A stretch of DNA of 64,000 bases from Sulfurovum sp. (GCA_021166685.1 JAJPEU010000001.1:62001-126000), one strand, 5' to 3'. Shown: positions 8,151-16,581, numbered from the stretch's first letter. The notes: generated by a model not told the origin, from the sequence alone. Made by a program: numbers and translations.

Positions 8151-9556
8151 TACTTCTTGATATTTTTGCCTATGTGCTGTTTATCGCAGCAACGGGATAT
8201 TATGTGATTACCAATCTTCAGTGGTACAGCTATAAGCTTGAACGTGTGGTACTGCACCATACAAAACCATGGTGGCATTTTGTCTATTTTCTTGTACCGT
8301 TTGCGCTTTATATGCTTATGCACTATACGACTTCATATGCCTTTGTCGTCGTTGCAATCTATTTGGGTGTGTTGTATGGCTGGTATAAAGGATTGGACAA
8401 ACCTTTGGTGTTTACCGGAAGAGTGAAACGCTTTTTTACCATACTCTTTTTTGTGGCGCTTTTTGTTGTTTTGGTGTTTCATTACTTTGGAGTTATTATT
8501 CCGCTTTTGATCGCATACTTTGTTTCTTCATTGATAGAGAAAATGCTTTTTAGCGGGTTTAAACTGAAAGCAAAAAAGAAGATAGAGTCGATGAAAAGCC
8601 TTATAGTAGTGGGCATTACGGCCAGCTACGGAAAAACAAGTATCAAAAATTATGTAGAGCATCTTCTTGACGCTAAATATAAAATTTATGCTACGCCTCG
8701 TTCGGTCAATACTCTGGGGGGAGTGCTGAAAGATATCAACGATGACCTTCCTGAAGATACGGAAGTGTATGTGGTGGAGATGGGTGCCAGAGGCGAGGGG
8801 GACATTGCAGAGATCAGTACTTTCGTTAATCCTCATTATGTGATTGTGGGCAAGATCGGTCCTGCGCATATTGAGTATTTTAAGACACTTGAAAATATCC
8901 GTAATACCAAGATGGAAATTCTTCAAACAAATAGACTTAAAGAGGCATGGATACATGAGAGTGCGATGGTGAAACCCGAAGAAAACATCCATAGCTTTGG
9001 TCCGGAGATCACGGACATTGAAGCAACCCTTGAGGGCACAAGTTTCACCCTTGAGGGCATTCGCTACACGGCTAGTATTTTAGGCGCATTTAATGCGATA
9101 AATCTTGCTGCAGCGGTGAAAGTAGCCAAAGCACTTGGGTTGAATGATGAGCAGATACGGCAAAAATTAAGCACACTCAAGCCGGTTTCCCATAGACTTC
9201 AACGCATTGATGCCGGAGGCAAAGTGATTTTGGATGACAGCTTTAACGGCAATATAGACGGGATGATGGCATCTTTTGAGCTGGCATCCACTTACTCTGG
9301 GCGCAAAGTAGTCATCACTCCGGGTCTTGTTGAAACGGATGATGCACTGAACATCCGGGTGGCACAAAAAGCCAACGAAGTCTTTGATGTGGTGGTAGTG
9401 ACGGGTGATCTTAATTATGGGATATTTAAAGCCTATATAGATCCGGATAAATTGGTAAAACTTTCTGCCAAAAATGAGATGGAAGCGATGCTGATAGAGC
9501 AGACACGTCCGGGCGATCTGATACTTTTTGCCAATGATGCGCCGAGTTTTATATGA
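8147..9556 (+). CDS. murF: UDP-MurNAc-tripeptide D-Ala-D-Ala ligase MurF with membrane N-terminus
   Basis: The gene encodes a Mur ligase whose ATP loop reads GITASYGKTSIKNY, a Campylobacterota variant of the usual GxxGKT. It is followed by the VVEMGARGEGDIAE stretch of the central domain and the C-terminal DSFNGNIDGM motif, which holds the ADP-binding Asn and Asp. MurF adds D-Ala-D-Ala to the UDP-MurNAc tripeptide in the last cytosolic step of peptidoglycan precursor synthesis. About 130 N-terminal residues contain four to five hydrophobic helices, so the enzyme is probably tethered to the inner membrane. I choose the ATG at 8147 (ATGA overlap, AAGGAA 9 bases upstream); in-frame ATGs at 8129 and 8141 are worse placed. 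Confidence 0.88.
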   Translation: MILLDIFAYVLFIAATGYYVITNLQWYSYKLERVVLHHTKPWWHFVYFLVPFALYMLMHYTTSYAFVVVAIYLGVLYGWYKGLDKPLVFTGRVKRFFTILFFVALFVVLVFHYFGVIIPLLIAYFVSSLIEKMLFSGFKLKAKKKIESMKSLIVVGITASYGKTSIKNYVEHLLDAKYKIYATPRSVNTLGGVLKDINDDLPEDTEVYVVEMGARGEGDIAEISTFVNPHYVIVGKIGPAHIEYFKTLENIRNTKMEILQTNRLKEAWIHESAMVKPEENIHSFGPEITDIEATLEGTSFTLEGIRYTASILGAFNAINLAAAVKVAKALGLNDEQIRQKLSTLKPVSHRLQRIDAGGKVILDDSFNGNIDGMMASFELASTYSGRKVVITPGLVETDDALNIRVAQKANEVFDVVVVTGDLNYGIFKAYIDPDKLVKLSAKNEMEAMLIEQTRPGDLILFANDAPSFI

Positions 9557-9584
9557 GATGCATCAAGTCAAGAAAGGTTAATTG

Positions 9585-10382
9585 ATGCGTATTTTGGCAT
9601 GGATGATAGTCTGGGGGCTTGCTGCAGCGTTGGCTGGAGAGGTAAAACTTACAGATAGGCAAGCGGAATATATCGCGCAAAAAGTATGGCAAAATGAAGG
9701 GGCCGGACAGGATAAATACCTTGTCCATTGGAATGACGGAGAAGATTTTGCTTCTGTGGGGATTGGGCATTTTATTTGGTTTAGTGCAGGGCATACGGAG
9801 CGCTTCCGTGAAGTCTTTCCGATGGTGTTAGTGTACCTGGAGCATGAGGGCGTAAAGATGCCCTCATGGCTTAACAGTAAAACGCCTCTGCCGTGGGACA
9901 GCAAAGAATCATTTTTTTATGCCAAAAACACCAAGAGCAAGCACTATAGGGAGCTATTTGCTTTTCTGAAGGCGACACAATCCTATCAGGCAAGATTTAT
10001 GGCAAAACGACTCAATGAGGCGTTGCCTCAAATGCTTGAAACCTTAAATGATCCCAAGCAAAAAGCTCTTATCAGGAAACGCTTTGATGAGGTGATGCAC
10101 CACGCTGACGGTTCTGTCAATGAGCGGGGGATTTATGCGCTTTTGGATTATACTAATTTTAAAGGAGAGGGCACTCTGGAAAGTGAACGCTACAAAGGAG
10201 AGGGATGGGGACTCTTGCAAGTGCTTGAGCATATGAATCCAAAAGAGCCCCATAAGCTTAAAGCCTTTGCGGATGCTGCCAAAGCGATGCTTGATAGACG
10301 CATTAGAAATTCGCCTCCTGCGCGAGGCGAAGAGCGCTGGCGCAAGGGATGGTTTGTAAGACTTGATACGTACTGGAAATAG
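9585..10382 (+). CDS. Exported protein of unknown function, lysozyme-like motifs
   Basis: I do not recognise a named family. The 265-residue product has a signal peptide (MRILAWMIVWGLAAALA) and is probably periplasmic. Near the mature N-terminus it carries KVWQNEGAG (Glu38), and about 20 residues later FASVGIGHFIW, an arrangement recalling the catalytic Glu and the TIGYGH stretch of phage-type lysozymes. A later LLDYTNFKGEG and a Trp-rich C-terminus are also notable. Peptidoglycan cleavage is an inference from this pattern and from murF just upstream (28 bases). The ATG at 9585 is preferred over the TTG three bases earlier; AGAAAGG lies upstream. Confidence 0.7.
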   Translation: MRILAWMIVWGLAAALAGEVKLTDRQAEYIAQKVWQNEGAGQDKYLVHWNDGEDFASVGIGHFIWFSAGHTERFREVFPMVLVYLEHEGVKMPSWLNSKTPLPWDSKESFFYAKNTKSKHYRELFAFLKATQSYQARFMAKRLNEALPQMLETLNDPKQKALIRKRFDEVMHHADGSVNERGIYALLDYTNFKGEGTLESERYKGEGWGLLQVLEHMNPKEPHKLKAFADAAKAMLDRRIRNSPPARGEERWRKGWFVRLDTYWK

Positions 10383-10403
10383 TTTTTTTGAGATAAAAAC
10401 TAT
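10379..10403 (+). terminator. AT-rich hairpin after the lysozyme-like gene
   Basis: ATAGTTTTT and AAAAACTAT form a perfect 9-bp stem around a 7-base loop, beginning inside the stop codon of the upstream gene. No clear T-run follows, so termination is only possible rather than likely. Confidence 0.3.
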
Positions 10404-10546
10404 CGGCAGCCAAGGATAAAAATATATTTAATTAAGTTTGGAGACGGGAGAGGCGATAAGCACATGTGCGAGAAGATGAATCGGGGAGCGGGTACAATAA
10501 ACAAAAGTACTCTCTTCTTTAAAATAAGCAGAAAAGATAGCAATAA

Positions 10547-12427
10547 ATGAAATTAACAGATCTTTCGTATTCTTTGGATCGTTTCTCAAAATACTCAGGG
10601 TACATAGCTGCGGTGCTGGTTGTTGTACTTTCGCTTCTTGTGGCCTATGATGCCGCGGTAAGGTATCTTTTTTCGGCAGGTTCTGTCGCTCTGCAAGAGT
10701 TGGAGTGGCATCTGTTTGATAGTATTTTCTTGCTGGGGCTTAGTTATGCGCTTAAACATGATAAACACGTAAGGGTGGATATCTTTTTTGAGAGATATTC
10801 TGTGCAGACCAAGGCGATCGTTCAGATACTCTCTATGCTTCTTTTGCTGATACCTTTTTCTTTGTTTTTTTTGAATGATGCTTTGGATATGACCTATCAG
10901 AGCTATATTCAGCGGGAAGTCTCTTCTGATCCGGGGGGGTTGACACATCGGTATCTGATCAAGAGTATGCTGATTGTAGCGTTTATTTTATTGCTTATGC
11001 AGGCGATCAGCGAAGTAGTCAAAGCGTATCACAAGATTGAAAATAAAACTTTCTTATGGCTGGTTCTTGGTGTGGTAGTGTTTTTTGGCATAGGGGTATA
11101 TGCATTATGGTTCAATAGAGTAGCGTTTCTTTTAGATCCCGTATTTTTGATGTTTGCTTTGAGTTTTATATTGCTGATGGTTGGGTTTCAAGTGGCATTT
11201 GTCTTTGCAGGCTCGGCACTTTTTTTTGCACTTATCAGTGATGAGGTGTCACTTCAAACTTTCCAAATGCTTCCTTATCGCACCTATGGCATTATGGACA
11301 ATGCTACACTGATGGCTGTACCTTTGTTTGTTTTTATGGGACTGATACTTGAAAAGTCAAAGATGGCAGAAGGTCTAATGTTTTCGCTGGGAAAACTTTT
11401 CCGAAATTTACGTGGAGGATTGGCTATTTCAGTGGTCATTGTTGGGGCAATACTCGCAGCAAGTACCGGCATCGTGGGCGCTTCGGTGGTGATGATGAGC
11501 CTTATTGCACTGCCTTTGATGCTCAAGCATGGCTATTCGCCTTCCTTGGCTGCAGGTACTATTGCAGCCAGCGGAACATTGGGGCAGCTGATCCCCCCTT
11601 CTGTTGTGCTTATTGTGCTTGGAGATCAGATGCATTTGAGCGTAGGCGATCTTTTTCGTGCGGCTGTAGTGCCGGGAATGCTGCTTGTTGTACTTTATGT
11701 GCTCTATATTGTCATTGTTTCATGGCTGAAAAAAGATATCGCTCCGGCTATTGTATTGGATGAACCTTACAGCGCAGTGCTTAAAACGGCAGCAAGGGAG
11801 ATCATCTCCCCCTTATTGCTCATAGGTGTAGTGCTGGGTTCTATTTTTGCAGGGATTGCTTCTGCGACTGAATCAGCGGCAATCGGTGTGCTTGGTGCAA
11901 TGGCGCTGTCTGCAGGCAAGAAAACTTTTTCGTATGCGCTGCTTCGTTATGCGAGCATAGAAACAGTTAAACTTACAGCGATGATCTTTATGATACTCAT
12001 CGGTGCGACGGCCTTTTCACTGGTATTCAATGAGCTTGGAGGCGGCGATATGGCGCTGGAGTTTTTTTCACAAGATTTAGGCGACAAATGGATGTTTATT
12101 TTTATTACGATGGCAGCCATTTTTATTTTGGGCTTTTTTATCGACTTCATAGAAATTGCATTTGTGGTTGTGCCGATTTTGGTGCCCGTCGCTGCATCGT
12201 TTGGGATTGACCCTGTATGGTTTGCGGTTCTTATCGCGATGAATCTGCAATCCTCTTTTCTTACCCCTCCTTTTGGGTTTGCACTGTTTTATCTCAAGGG
12301 GGCAGCCGGAGATAAGATTGGTACAGGAACTATCTATAGGGGAGTAGTGCCGTTTATTTTACTGCAACTCTTGGCCTTGCTGATTATTGTAGTTTATCCT
12401 GACTTGATCTATTTGTTTGGAAAATGA
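10547..12427 (+). CDS. TRAP transporter permease, fused DctQ-DctM
   Basis: This 626-residue membrane protein fuses the small and large TRAP subunits. Residues 1-190 are DctQ-like with four helices (the LQELEWHLFDSIFLLGLSYA stretch is characteristic). The rest is DctM-like, with GAILAASTGIVGASVVMMS, GTIAASGTLGQLIPPSVVL and the duplicated SATESAAIGVLGA and LTPPFGFALFYLKG elements. TRAP systems import organic acids with a sodium gradient and need a periplasmic binding protein (DctP); none lies nearby, so it must be encoded elsewhere. A TACAAT box at 10493-10498 may be its promoter, and the ribosome site is weak. Substrate unknown. Confidence 0.93.
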   Translation: MKLTDLSYSLDRFSKYSGYIAAVLVVVLSLLVAYDAAVRYLFSAGSVALQELEWHLFDSIFLLGLSYALKHDKHVRVDIFFERYSVQTKAIVQILSMLLLLIPFSLFFLNDALDMTYQSYIQREVSSDPGGLTHRYLIKSMLIVAFILLLMQAISEVVKAYHKIENKTFLWLVLGVVVFFGIGVYALWFNRVAFLLDPVFLMFALSFILLMVGFQVAFVFAGSALFFALISDEVSLQTFQMLPYRTYGIMDNATLMAVPLFVFMGLILEKSKMAEGLMFSLGKLFRNLRGGLAISVVIVGAILAASTGIVGASVVMMSLIALPLMLKHGYSPSLAAGTIAASGTLGQLIPPSVVLIVLGDQMHLSVGDLFRAAVVPGMLLVVLYVLYIVIVSWLKKDIAPAIVLDEPYSAVLKTAAREIISPLLLIGVVLGSIFAGIASATESAAIGVLGAMALSAGKKTFSYALLRYASIETVKLTAMIFMILIGATAFSLVFNELGGGDMALEFFSQDLGDKWMFIFITMAAIFILGFFIDFIEIAFVVVPILVPVAASFGIDPVWFAVLIAMNLQSSFLTPPFGFALFYLKGAAGDKIGTGTIYRGVVPFILLQLLALLIIVVYPDLIYLFGK

Positions 12428-12455
12428 GCGGGGTAAAAATCCTTAACCTGAAGTA

Positions 12456-12842
12456 TCATAGGCTTGGCTCCCAAGGATTGGGCAATAATTCAGCAAGGGT
12501 CATATAATGGCCGCCAGCAAGATATATTTTTGTGTTCATATTGTTGCGGTTAACTTGAAACATAAGTTCCCTGCATCGTCCGCAGGGAGGAATGATAGAT
12601 TTGTTGTTCGTTGCAACAATCATATCGATTTGGGTTTCTCTGTTTTTTAACATTTCGGCAATTGCTGAGTGTTCTGCACAAAATCCGATACCGCAGGCTA
12701 GTTCAATATTGATTCCGGTATACATATTTCCTTTTGCACTTAAAAGCGCTGCTCCTACTTTTCCGGCAGAAAAATCAGCATGGCTTAGTTCAAATTGTCC
12801 AACAATTTTACGCGCTGCCTGGATTAGTTTTTCCGGTGTCAT
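12456..12842 (-). CDS. Cytidine deaminase family protein
   Basis: The 128-residue zinc deaminase carries CAEH (Cys55, Glu57 as proton shuttle) and PCGRC (Cys87, Cys90), the full zinc and catalytic set of the cytidine deaminase fold. The N-terminal VGAALLSAKGNMYTGINIE is the substrate-binding stretch of free-nucleoside deaminases. It would turn cytidine or deoxycytidine into uridine; blasticidin-S-type deaminases look similar, so substrate is not settled. It stands alone and converges with the TRAP permease. No typical strong ribosome site is seen beyond AAGGAGC upstream of the ATG. Confidence 0.85.
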   Translation of the reverse strand: MTPEKLIQAARKIVGQFELSHADFSAGKVGAALLSAKGNMYTGINIELACGIGFCAEHSAIAEMLKNRETQIDMIVATNNKSIIPPCGRCRELMFQVNRNNMNTKIYLAGGHYMTLAELLPNPWEPSL

Positions 12843-12936
12843 GCGATCTGCTCCTTTATTCTTTGTTTTTTATGACAGCAGTATATCAAAACCTCCCCAT
12901 TATCATTTAAAAAAGAAAAAAATAGACGGCTTAGTG

Positions 12937-12942
12937 TACAAT
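12937..12942 (+). promoter_or_regulatory. -10 box placed for a leaderless mRNA (small protein gene)
   Basis: TACAAT ends 6 bases before the ATG at 12949 (spacer ACCTGC), with no Shine-Dalgarno in between or upstream. Confidence 0.45.
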
Positions 12943-12948
12943 ACCTGC

Positions 12949-13167
12949 ATGGAAAAACATATAAAAATTGAATTTAAACACAGTACAGTAGAAAATTTGC
13001 AAACCTTTTCTTCTCTTCTTGGGAAAGATATCAACACGCTTCTTGAGGAGGCATTGGAGCAGTATTTTGAACGTGAACGAAAAAAACTGCATGAGAAAAA
13101 TAACGATGATGAAAATATGATGACCAATCTTGATTTTGATGAATTTTGGAGCGGGGTGGATCTTTGA
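12949..13167 (+). CDS. Small hypothetical protein, possibly ribbon-helix-helix
   Basis: The 72-residue product starts with a strand-like HIKIEFKHSTVENLQTFSSL and continues into a helical stretch NTLLEEALEQYFERERKKL, a layout seen in small ribbon-helix-helix (CopG/MetJ-type) DNA-binding proteins and antitoxins. The tail is acidic (DDENMMTNLDFDEFW). No toxin gene is adjacent. An open frame extends far upstream over the deaminase gene, but that part is its antisense shadow; the ATG at 12949 directly after a -10 box is the sensible start. Function unknown. Confidence 0.6.
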   Translation: MEKHIKIEFKHSTVENLQTFSSLLGKDINTLLEEALEQYFERERKKLHEKNNDDENMMTNLDFDEFWSGVDL

Positions 13168-13311
13168 GGCAGTTAATAAAGTTTTGTTGTACCTCTTCTT
13201 GAGAAAGTACTTGACATTGTATCCTTTGCCGTACGATGGAAGGTAAAAATAATATATAAATCTGCTATATTACGATGCAGTACAATAAAAATAAATGAAT
13301 GAGAGAGAAGC

Positions 13312-14286
13312 ATGACAGCCCGACAGTCTATTGAATTTTTACAGCAAAGGATGAACGAAGCGATTATTGGCCAAGAGCGTATAGTTGAGAGATTTATTAT
13401 AGGATTACTTGCGGATGGCAATATTTTAGTAGAAGGCTTGCCCGGGCTTGCTAAAACAAAAACAGTACGCACTATGGCAGAAATTATAGATTCAAGATTT
13501 TCCAGGATTCAATTTACACCGGATTTGGTTCCTTCGGATATTATTGGGGTTGAAAATATGTATGAAGAGAATGGGGTACATAAGTTTCGTTTTGAACCGG
13601 GCCCGATTTTTGGTAATATCATTTTGGCCGATGAGATAAACCGCGCTCCTGCCAAAGTACAATCTGCAATGCTTGAGGCTATGGAAGAAAGACAGGTAAC
13701 CGTTGCAGGAAAAACTTACAAACTTCCTAAGCTTTTTATTGTGATGGCAACGCAGAATCCTCTTGAAGAAGAAGGGACATACAGGCTTCCGGAGGCACAA
13801 AAAGATCGTTTTTTGATGCATGTGAATATCTCGTATGTCGATATGGAATCAGAGTTTAAAATCATACAGCAGGCACACGAAAGAAAAAATGCAAATAAAT
13901 TGCTTGAGCAAAACAAAGAGAAAATTCCGCAAGAGATGATATTCGCTGCGCGTGATGAGATAGAAAAGGTGAAAATGAGTGATGATGTTGAGCGTTATAT
14001 CGTTGAGTTGGTATTTGCCACACGGTATCCGCTGAGATACAGTAAACAGCTTGATATCATGATAGATGTCGGTGTAAGTCCCAGAGCTTCTTTGGCGCTA
14101 GATCAGTGTGCCCGCGTTATTGCCTGGATGAAGGGACGAGATTATACGACGGTAGAGGACGTACAGGCGGTCATTCATGATGTTTTTCGCCATCGGCTTA
14201 TTAAAAGCGGCAATAGCAGTTTTGATGACAACAGCAATGACGATATCATAGATATCATTTTAAAACAAGTACCGCTTCCTGCCTAA
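13312..14286 (+). CDS. MoxR-family AAA+ ATPase
   Basis: This 324-residue ATPase has Walker A GLPGLAKT at 43-50, Walker B ILADEINRAPAKVQSAMLEA near 105, sensor 1 in FIVMATQNPLEEEG, and a C-terminal lid with SPRASLALDQCARVIAW. MoxR proteins act as chaperone-like ATPases that help fold or load metals and cofactors into enzymes, normally with DUF58 and von Willebrand factor A partners encoded next door. None of these partners is adjacent; the next gene is a thioredoxin. The ATG follows GAGAGAGAAGC. Its client is unknown. Confidence 0.93.
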   Translation: MTARQSIEFLQQRMNEAIIGQERIVERFIIGLLADGNILVEGLPGLAKTKTVRTMAEIIDSRFSRIQFTPDLVPSDIIGVENMYEENGVHKFRFEPGPIFGNIILADEINRAPAKVQSAMLEAMEERQVTVAGKTYKLPKLFIVMATQNPLEEEGTYRLPEAQKDRFLMHVNISYVDMESEFKIIQQAHERKNANKLLEQNKEKIPQEMIFAARDEIEKVKMSDDVERYIVELVFATRYPLRYSKQLDIMIDVGVSPRASLALDQCARVIAWMKGRDYTTVEDVQAVIHDVFRHRLIKSGNSSFDDNSNDDIIDIILKQVPLPA

Positions 14287-14422
14287 ATAAATTGAATCCG
14301 GAATTGTTTTTGTATCAAAAATGCGCTGCGCTATCTGAAGAATTATTTTTTGGTATAGGTATTGTCTTGGTGTAGATTTACAAGAAATACAACAGCATTA
14401 AAGAGTTTGGAAGGATAAAATC

Positions 14423-14926
14423 ATGAAATCTTGGAACATCAAAAAAATATTCAAAGAAGCAATTGTAATGATGCTGGCCGTTTTTGTGGCGGGCAATGTG
14501 ATCAGTTTTTTGCGTAAACCGTCACTGCCAAGCGATAGATTGCCCAACATGCAAAGCAGACTGATTGACGGAAGCGTATTGAGCCAAGATGACGTGTTAA
14601 AAAAACCCCTGATTGTGCATTTTTGGGGCACATGGTGTCCGACATGCAAACTTGAAGCTTCCAATATCCAAGCTGTTTCAAAAAAATACCAGGTGCTAAG
14701 CATTGCAGTCAATTCAGGAAGTGACGAACAGATCAAACAATACATGAACGAAAAAGATTTAAACTTTAAAGTGATCAATGACAACGAAGGAAAATGGAAA
14801 GCAGCATTCAGCGTGGAAGTTTTCCCCACCACTTTTATCTATGACAGTAAAGGCAAATTGCAATTTGCCGAAGTGGGGTACACCACCACTGCAGGATTGC
14901 TTGCCCGTATGATGGCGGTCAAATAG
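14423..14926 (+). CDS. Membrane-anchored thioredoxin-like protein (TlpA/ScsD type)
   Basis: The 167-residue protein has one N-terminal membrane helix (about 11-30) and a periplasmic thioredoxin fold with the active site GTWCPTCK (Cys72, Cys75) and the cis-Pro stretch VEVFPTTFIYDSKG. WCPTC sites occur in TlpA, ResA and ScsD-type reductases that keep periplasmic thiols or apocytochromes reduced. A role in cytochrome c maturation together with the CcsBA synthetase at 53889 is possible but inferred. The ribosome site GGAAGG precedes the ATG, and TTTTTTGGTATAGG at about 14346-14359 may be its promoter. Confidence 0.9.
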   Translation: MKSWNIKKIFKEAIVMMLAVFVAGNVISFLRKPSLPSDRLPNMQSRLIDGSVLSQDDVLKKPLIVHFWGTWCPTCKLEASNIQAVSKKYQVLSIAVNSGSDEQIKQYMNEKDLNFKVINDNEGKWKAAFSVEVFPTTFIYDSKGKLQFAEVGYTTTAGLLARMMAVK

Positions 14927-14992
14927 AGAGCTTTTTCTATAATTTATAAGAAAAAGAGTAAAATACGCCTCAAGACGACTAAAGGATAATTT

Positions 14993-15532
14993 ATGAACAT
15001 AGATAAAGCATTGATGCAAAGAAGCGGCGGCAAGTGTGAACTTTGCGGTTCGCAGGAAAATTTGACGGCCTATGAAGTGGCGCCCAAAGATGAAGCAGTT
15101 GTAATTTGCAGTACATGCAGCGCTTCTATCGAGGATCCTGCACAAGATGCAAACCATTGGCATTGTTTGTCGGACAGCATGTGGAGTGCGGAACCTGCTG
15201 TGCAGGCAGTAGTCTACAGACTGCTTACAAAGCTGGGCGCACAAGATCAGCTTGATATGCTTTATCTTGAACCTGAAGTCCTGGAGTGGGCACAGGCCGG
15301 CTTAAATGAAGCAGCCAGCGGTGAACCTACAAGAGACAGCAATGGAACGATTTTGGAAGAGGGCGATACGGTAACCATCATAAAAGATTTACCTGTAAAG
15401 GGTGCGGGTTTTACGGCAAAACAAGGTACAGCGGTCAAAAATATCCATCTTTGCGATGACAATACAATGATAGAAGGCCGTGTTAACGGTACAAAAATCT
15501 TTTTGCTTTCCAAGTTTCTAAAAAAAGCATAA
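14993..15532 (+). CDS. PhnA/YjdM-type zinc-ribbon protein
   Basis: The 179-residue product has an N-terminal zinc ribbon (GGKCELCGSQENL with a second CSTCSA pair) and a C-terminal PhnA domain with the typical GDTVTIIKDLPVKGAGFTAK and GTKIFLLSKFLKK segments. Despite its name the family is not needed for phosphonate breakdown; its biological role is poorly known. AAAGGATAA lies before the ATG. It follows the thioredoxin by 66 bases with a possible own promoter (TAAAAT near 14958). Confidence 0.9.
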   Translation: MNIDKALMQRSGGKCELCGSQENLTAYEVAPKDEAVVICSTCSASIEDPAQDANHWHCLSDSMWSAEPAVQAVVYRLLTKLGAQDQLDMLYLEPEVLEWAQAGLNEAASGEPTRDSNGTILEEGDTVTIIKDLPVKGAGFTAKQGTAVKNIHLCDDNTMIEGRVNGTKIFLLSKFLKKA

Positions 15533-15548
15533 ACGCCTACAATTCAAA

Positions 15549-15827
15549 GTGATTTTTATTACAAAAGATTGCCTTGAATTAAAAACAGAAAAAGAGAAAA
15601 TTGTGATAAAAGAACAGCCAAACAATCCGCTTCACGGCATTACGCTAGAAAAGATTATCGTCGAACTGCAAAATGCATACGGATGGGACGGTTTGGCTGA
15701 AAAACTGAATGTCAACTGCTTTAAAAACAACCCAAATATCAGCTCCTGTTTGAAATTTTTTCGCAAAACGCCATGGGCACGAACAAAGATAGAAAATTTT
15801 TATCTTGCATACAAAGCAAAACGGTAA
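15549..15827 (+). CDS. VF530 / DUF2132 family small protein
   Basis: The C-terminal 74 residues match the VF530 family: NNPLHGITLEKIIVELQNAY, then GWDGLAEKLNVNCF, then SSCLKFFRKTPWARTKIENF. Members are small helical proteins thought to bind DNA, with no known role. The start is uncertain. GTG at 15549 gives 92 residues and lies 5 bases after a TACAAT box; GTG at 15603 gives 74 residues, closer to the usual family length, with a weak AAAGAGAAA upstream. It follows PhnA by 16 bases. Confidence 0.8.
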   Translation: MIFITKDCLELKTEKEKIVIKEQPNNPLHGITLEKIIVELQNAYGWDGLAEKLNVNCFKNNPNISSCLKFFRKTPWARTKIENFYLAYKAKR

Positions 15828-15871
15828 CCATTTTTTAGCAAAAATAATAGTTTTGCCCTAAAATCAATAGA

Positions 15872-16489
15872 TTAAAATCCTTTCATCACGATATCATAAA
15901 GATAGGCCACTTCATCATCTTCCAAATGTATAGTTTTTTTTGTTTTAAAAAAAGTACGTATTTTTTCTTTGGGCAAAGAAGCGCTATAAAGACATTCGGG
16001 ATGCGCCGGAATAAAAGCACGCATAAGCGCTATTTGTTCCCTTATAGGGTGTTCGCAGATGTAACAAATCTCTTCATCATGCAGCCTTCCTTCGTAGGCC
16101 AATAATGCCAAATAACTTTCGCACACGATACGTTTTGGATTTTGCTTATGCCATTTTTTGGCTGCATTAAGAAGCAGCTCGTAGTAAAAAGTCTCTATCT
16201 CTTCGGTTTCTTTGAGATGAGGCTCAAAGCATTTGATGAAGTTGTGCCAAAGCAAAAGTTTATTTTTGTCAAAAAGCCAAGGAAAATTGATTTGCGAAAG
16301 ATTTCTTAAACGCGGAAGAAAATAGCTTCCTTCTCCTTCTGTTTCAAAGTCAACCAAATTGCCCAACTGTAAAATAGAGTGTCTTGCACCAAAAAAACGG
16401 TAATACGTTTTTATCTCTTTGTCGCTAAGTATGGTAGCAACAGAATCTTCATTTTTGACTTTTCGAAGACCAAGTACAAATCCTTTTAT
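15872..16489 (-). CDS. recO: DNA repair protein RecO with no ordinary start codon
   Basis: RecO anneals DNA and loads RecA with RecR in recombinational repair. The C-terminal 164 residues are open from an internal TTG at 16366, but the frame continues upstream with clear RecO sequence: KGFVLGLRKVKNEDSVATIL, then YYRFFGARHSILQLGN, the N-terminal OB fold. An in-frame stop lies further up, and between it and KGF there is no ATG, GTG or TTG. The best start is the AUA at 16489, giving 205 residues, normal for Campylobacterota. It has AAAGGA six bases upstream and overlaps the TAA of a 23-codon upstream ORF. A CYICEHPI pair lies in the C-terminal part. A base error (ATG to ATA) cannot be excluded. 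Confidence 0.8.
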   Translation of the reverse strand: MKGFVLGLRKVKNEDSVATILSDKEIKTYYRFFGARHSILQLGNLVDFETEGEGSYFLPRLRNLSQINFPWLFDKNKLLLWHNFIKCFEPHLKETEEIETFYYELLLNAAKKWHKQNPKRIVCESYLALLAYEGRLHDEEICYICEHPIREQIALMRAFIPAHPECLYSASLPKEKIRTFFKTKKTIHLEDDEVAYLYDIVMKGF

Positions 16490-16560
16490 TATGCTTCCTT
16501 TTTTCGATTTATAGAGAATTTAAACACCACAGATTCCAGCTCTCCGAATCTATAAACCAT
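16489..16560 (-). other. 23-codon upstream ORF in the recO leader
   Basis: An ATG at 16560 opens a 23-residue frame (MVYRFGELESVVFKF, then SINRKKEA) whose TAA stop shares its last A with the proposed AUA start of recO (TAATA). It lies downstream of the probable recO promoter. It has no good ribosome site of its own. It may couple translation of recO by termination and restart, or be chance. Confidence 0.35.
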
Positions 16561-16575
16561 TCATTTTTTACATAC

Positions 16576-16581
16576 ATTATA
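16576..16581 (-). promoter_or_regulatory. Probable -10 box of recO
   Basis: The reverse strand reads GACTATAATG. TATAAT here would start a transcript about 80 bases before the recO reading frame, covering the upstream ORF. Confidence 0.45.

Noticed and set aside
10464-10550. 28-codon frame whose TGA overlaps the TRAP permease start
   Set aside because: Could be a leader peptide, but it has a poor ribosome site, no regulatory hairpin or repeated codons, and spans the likely promoter.
12592-12948. N-terminal extension of the small protein ending at 13167
   Set aside because: The open frame runs antisense through the cytidine deaminase gene; only the part after the ATG at 12949 is plausible.
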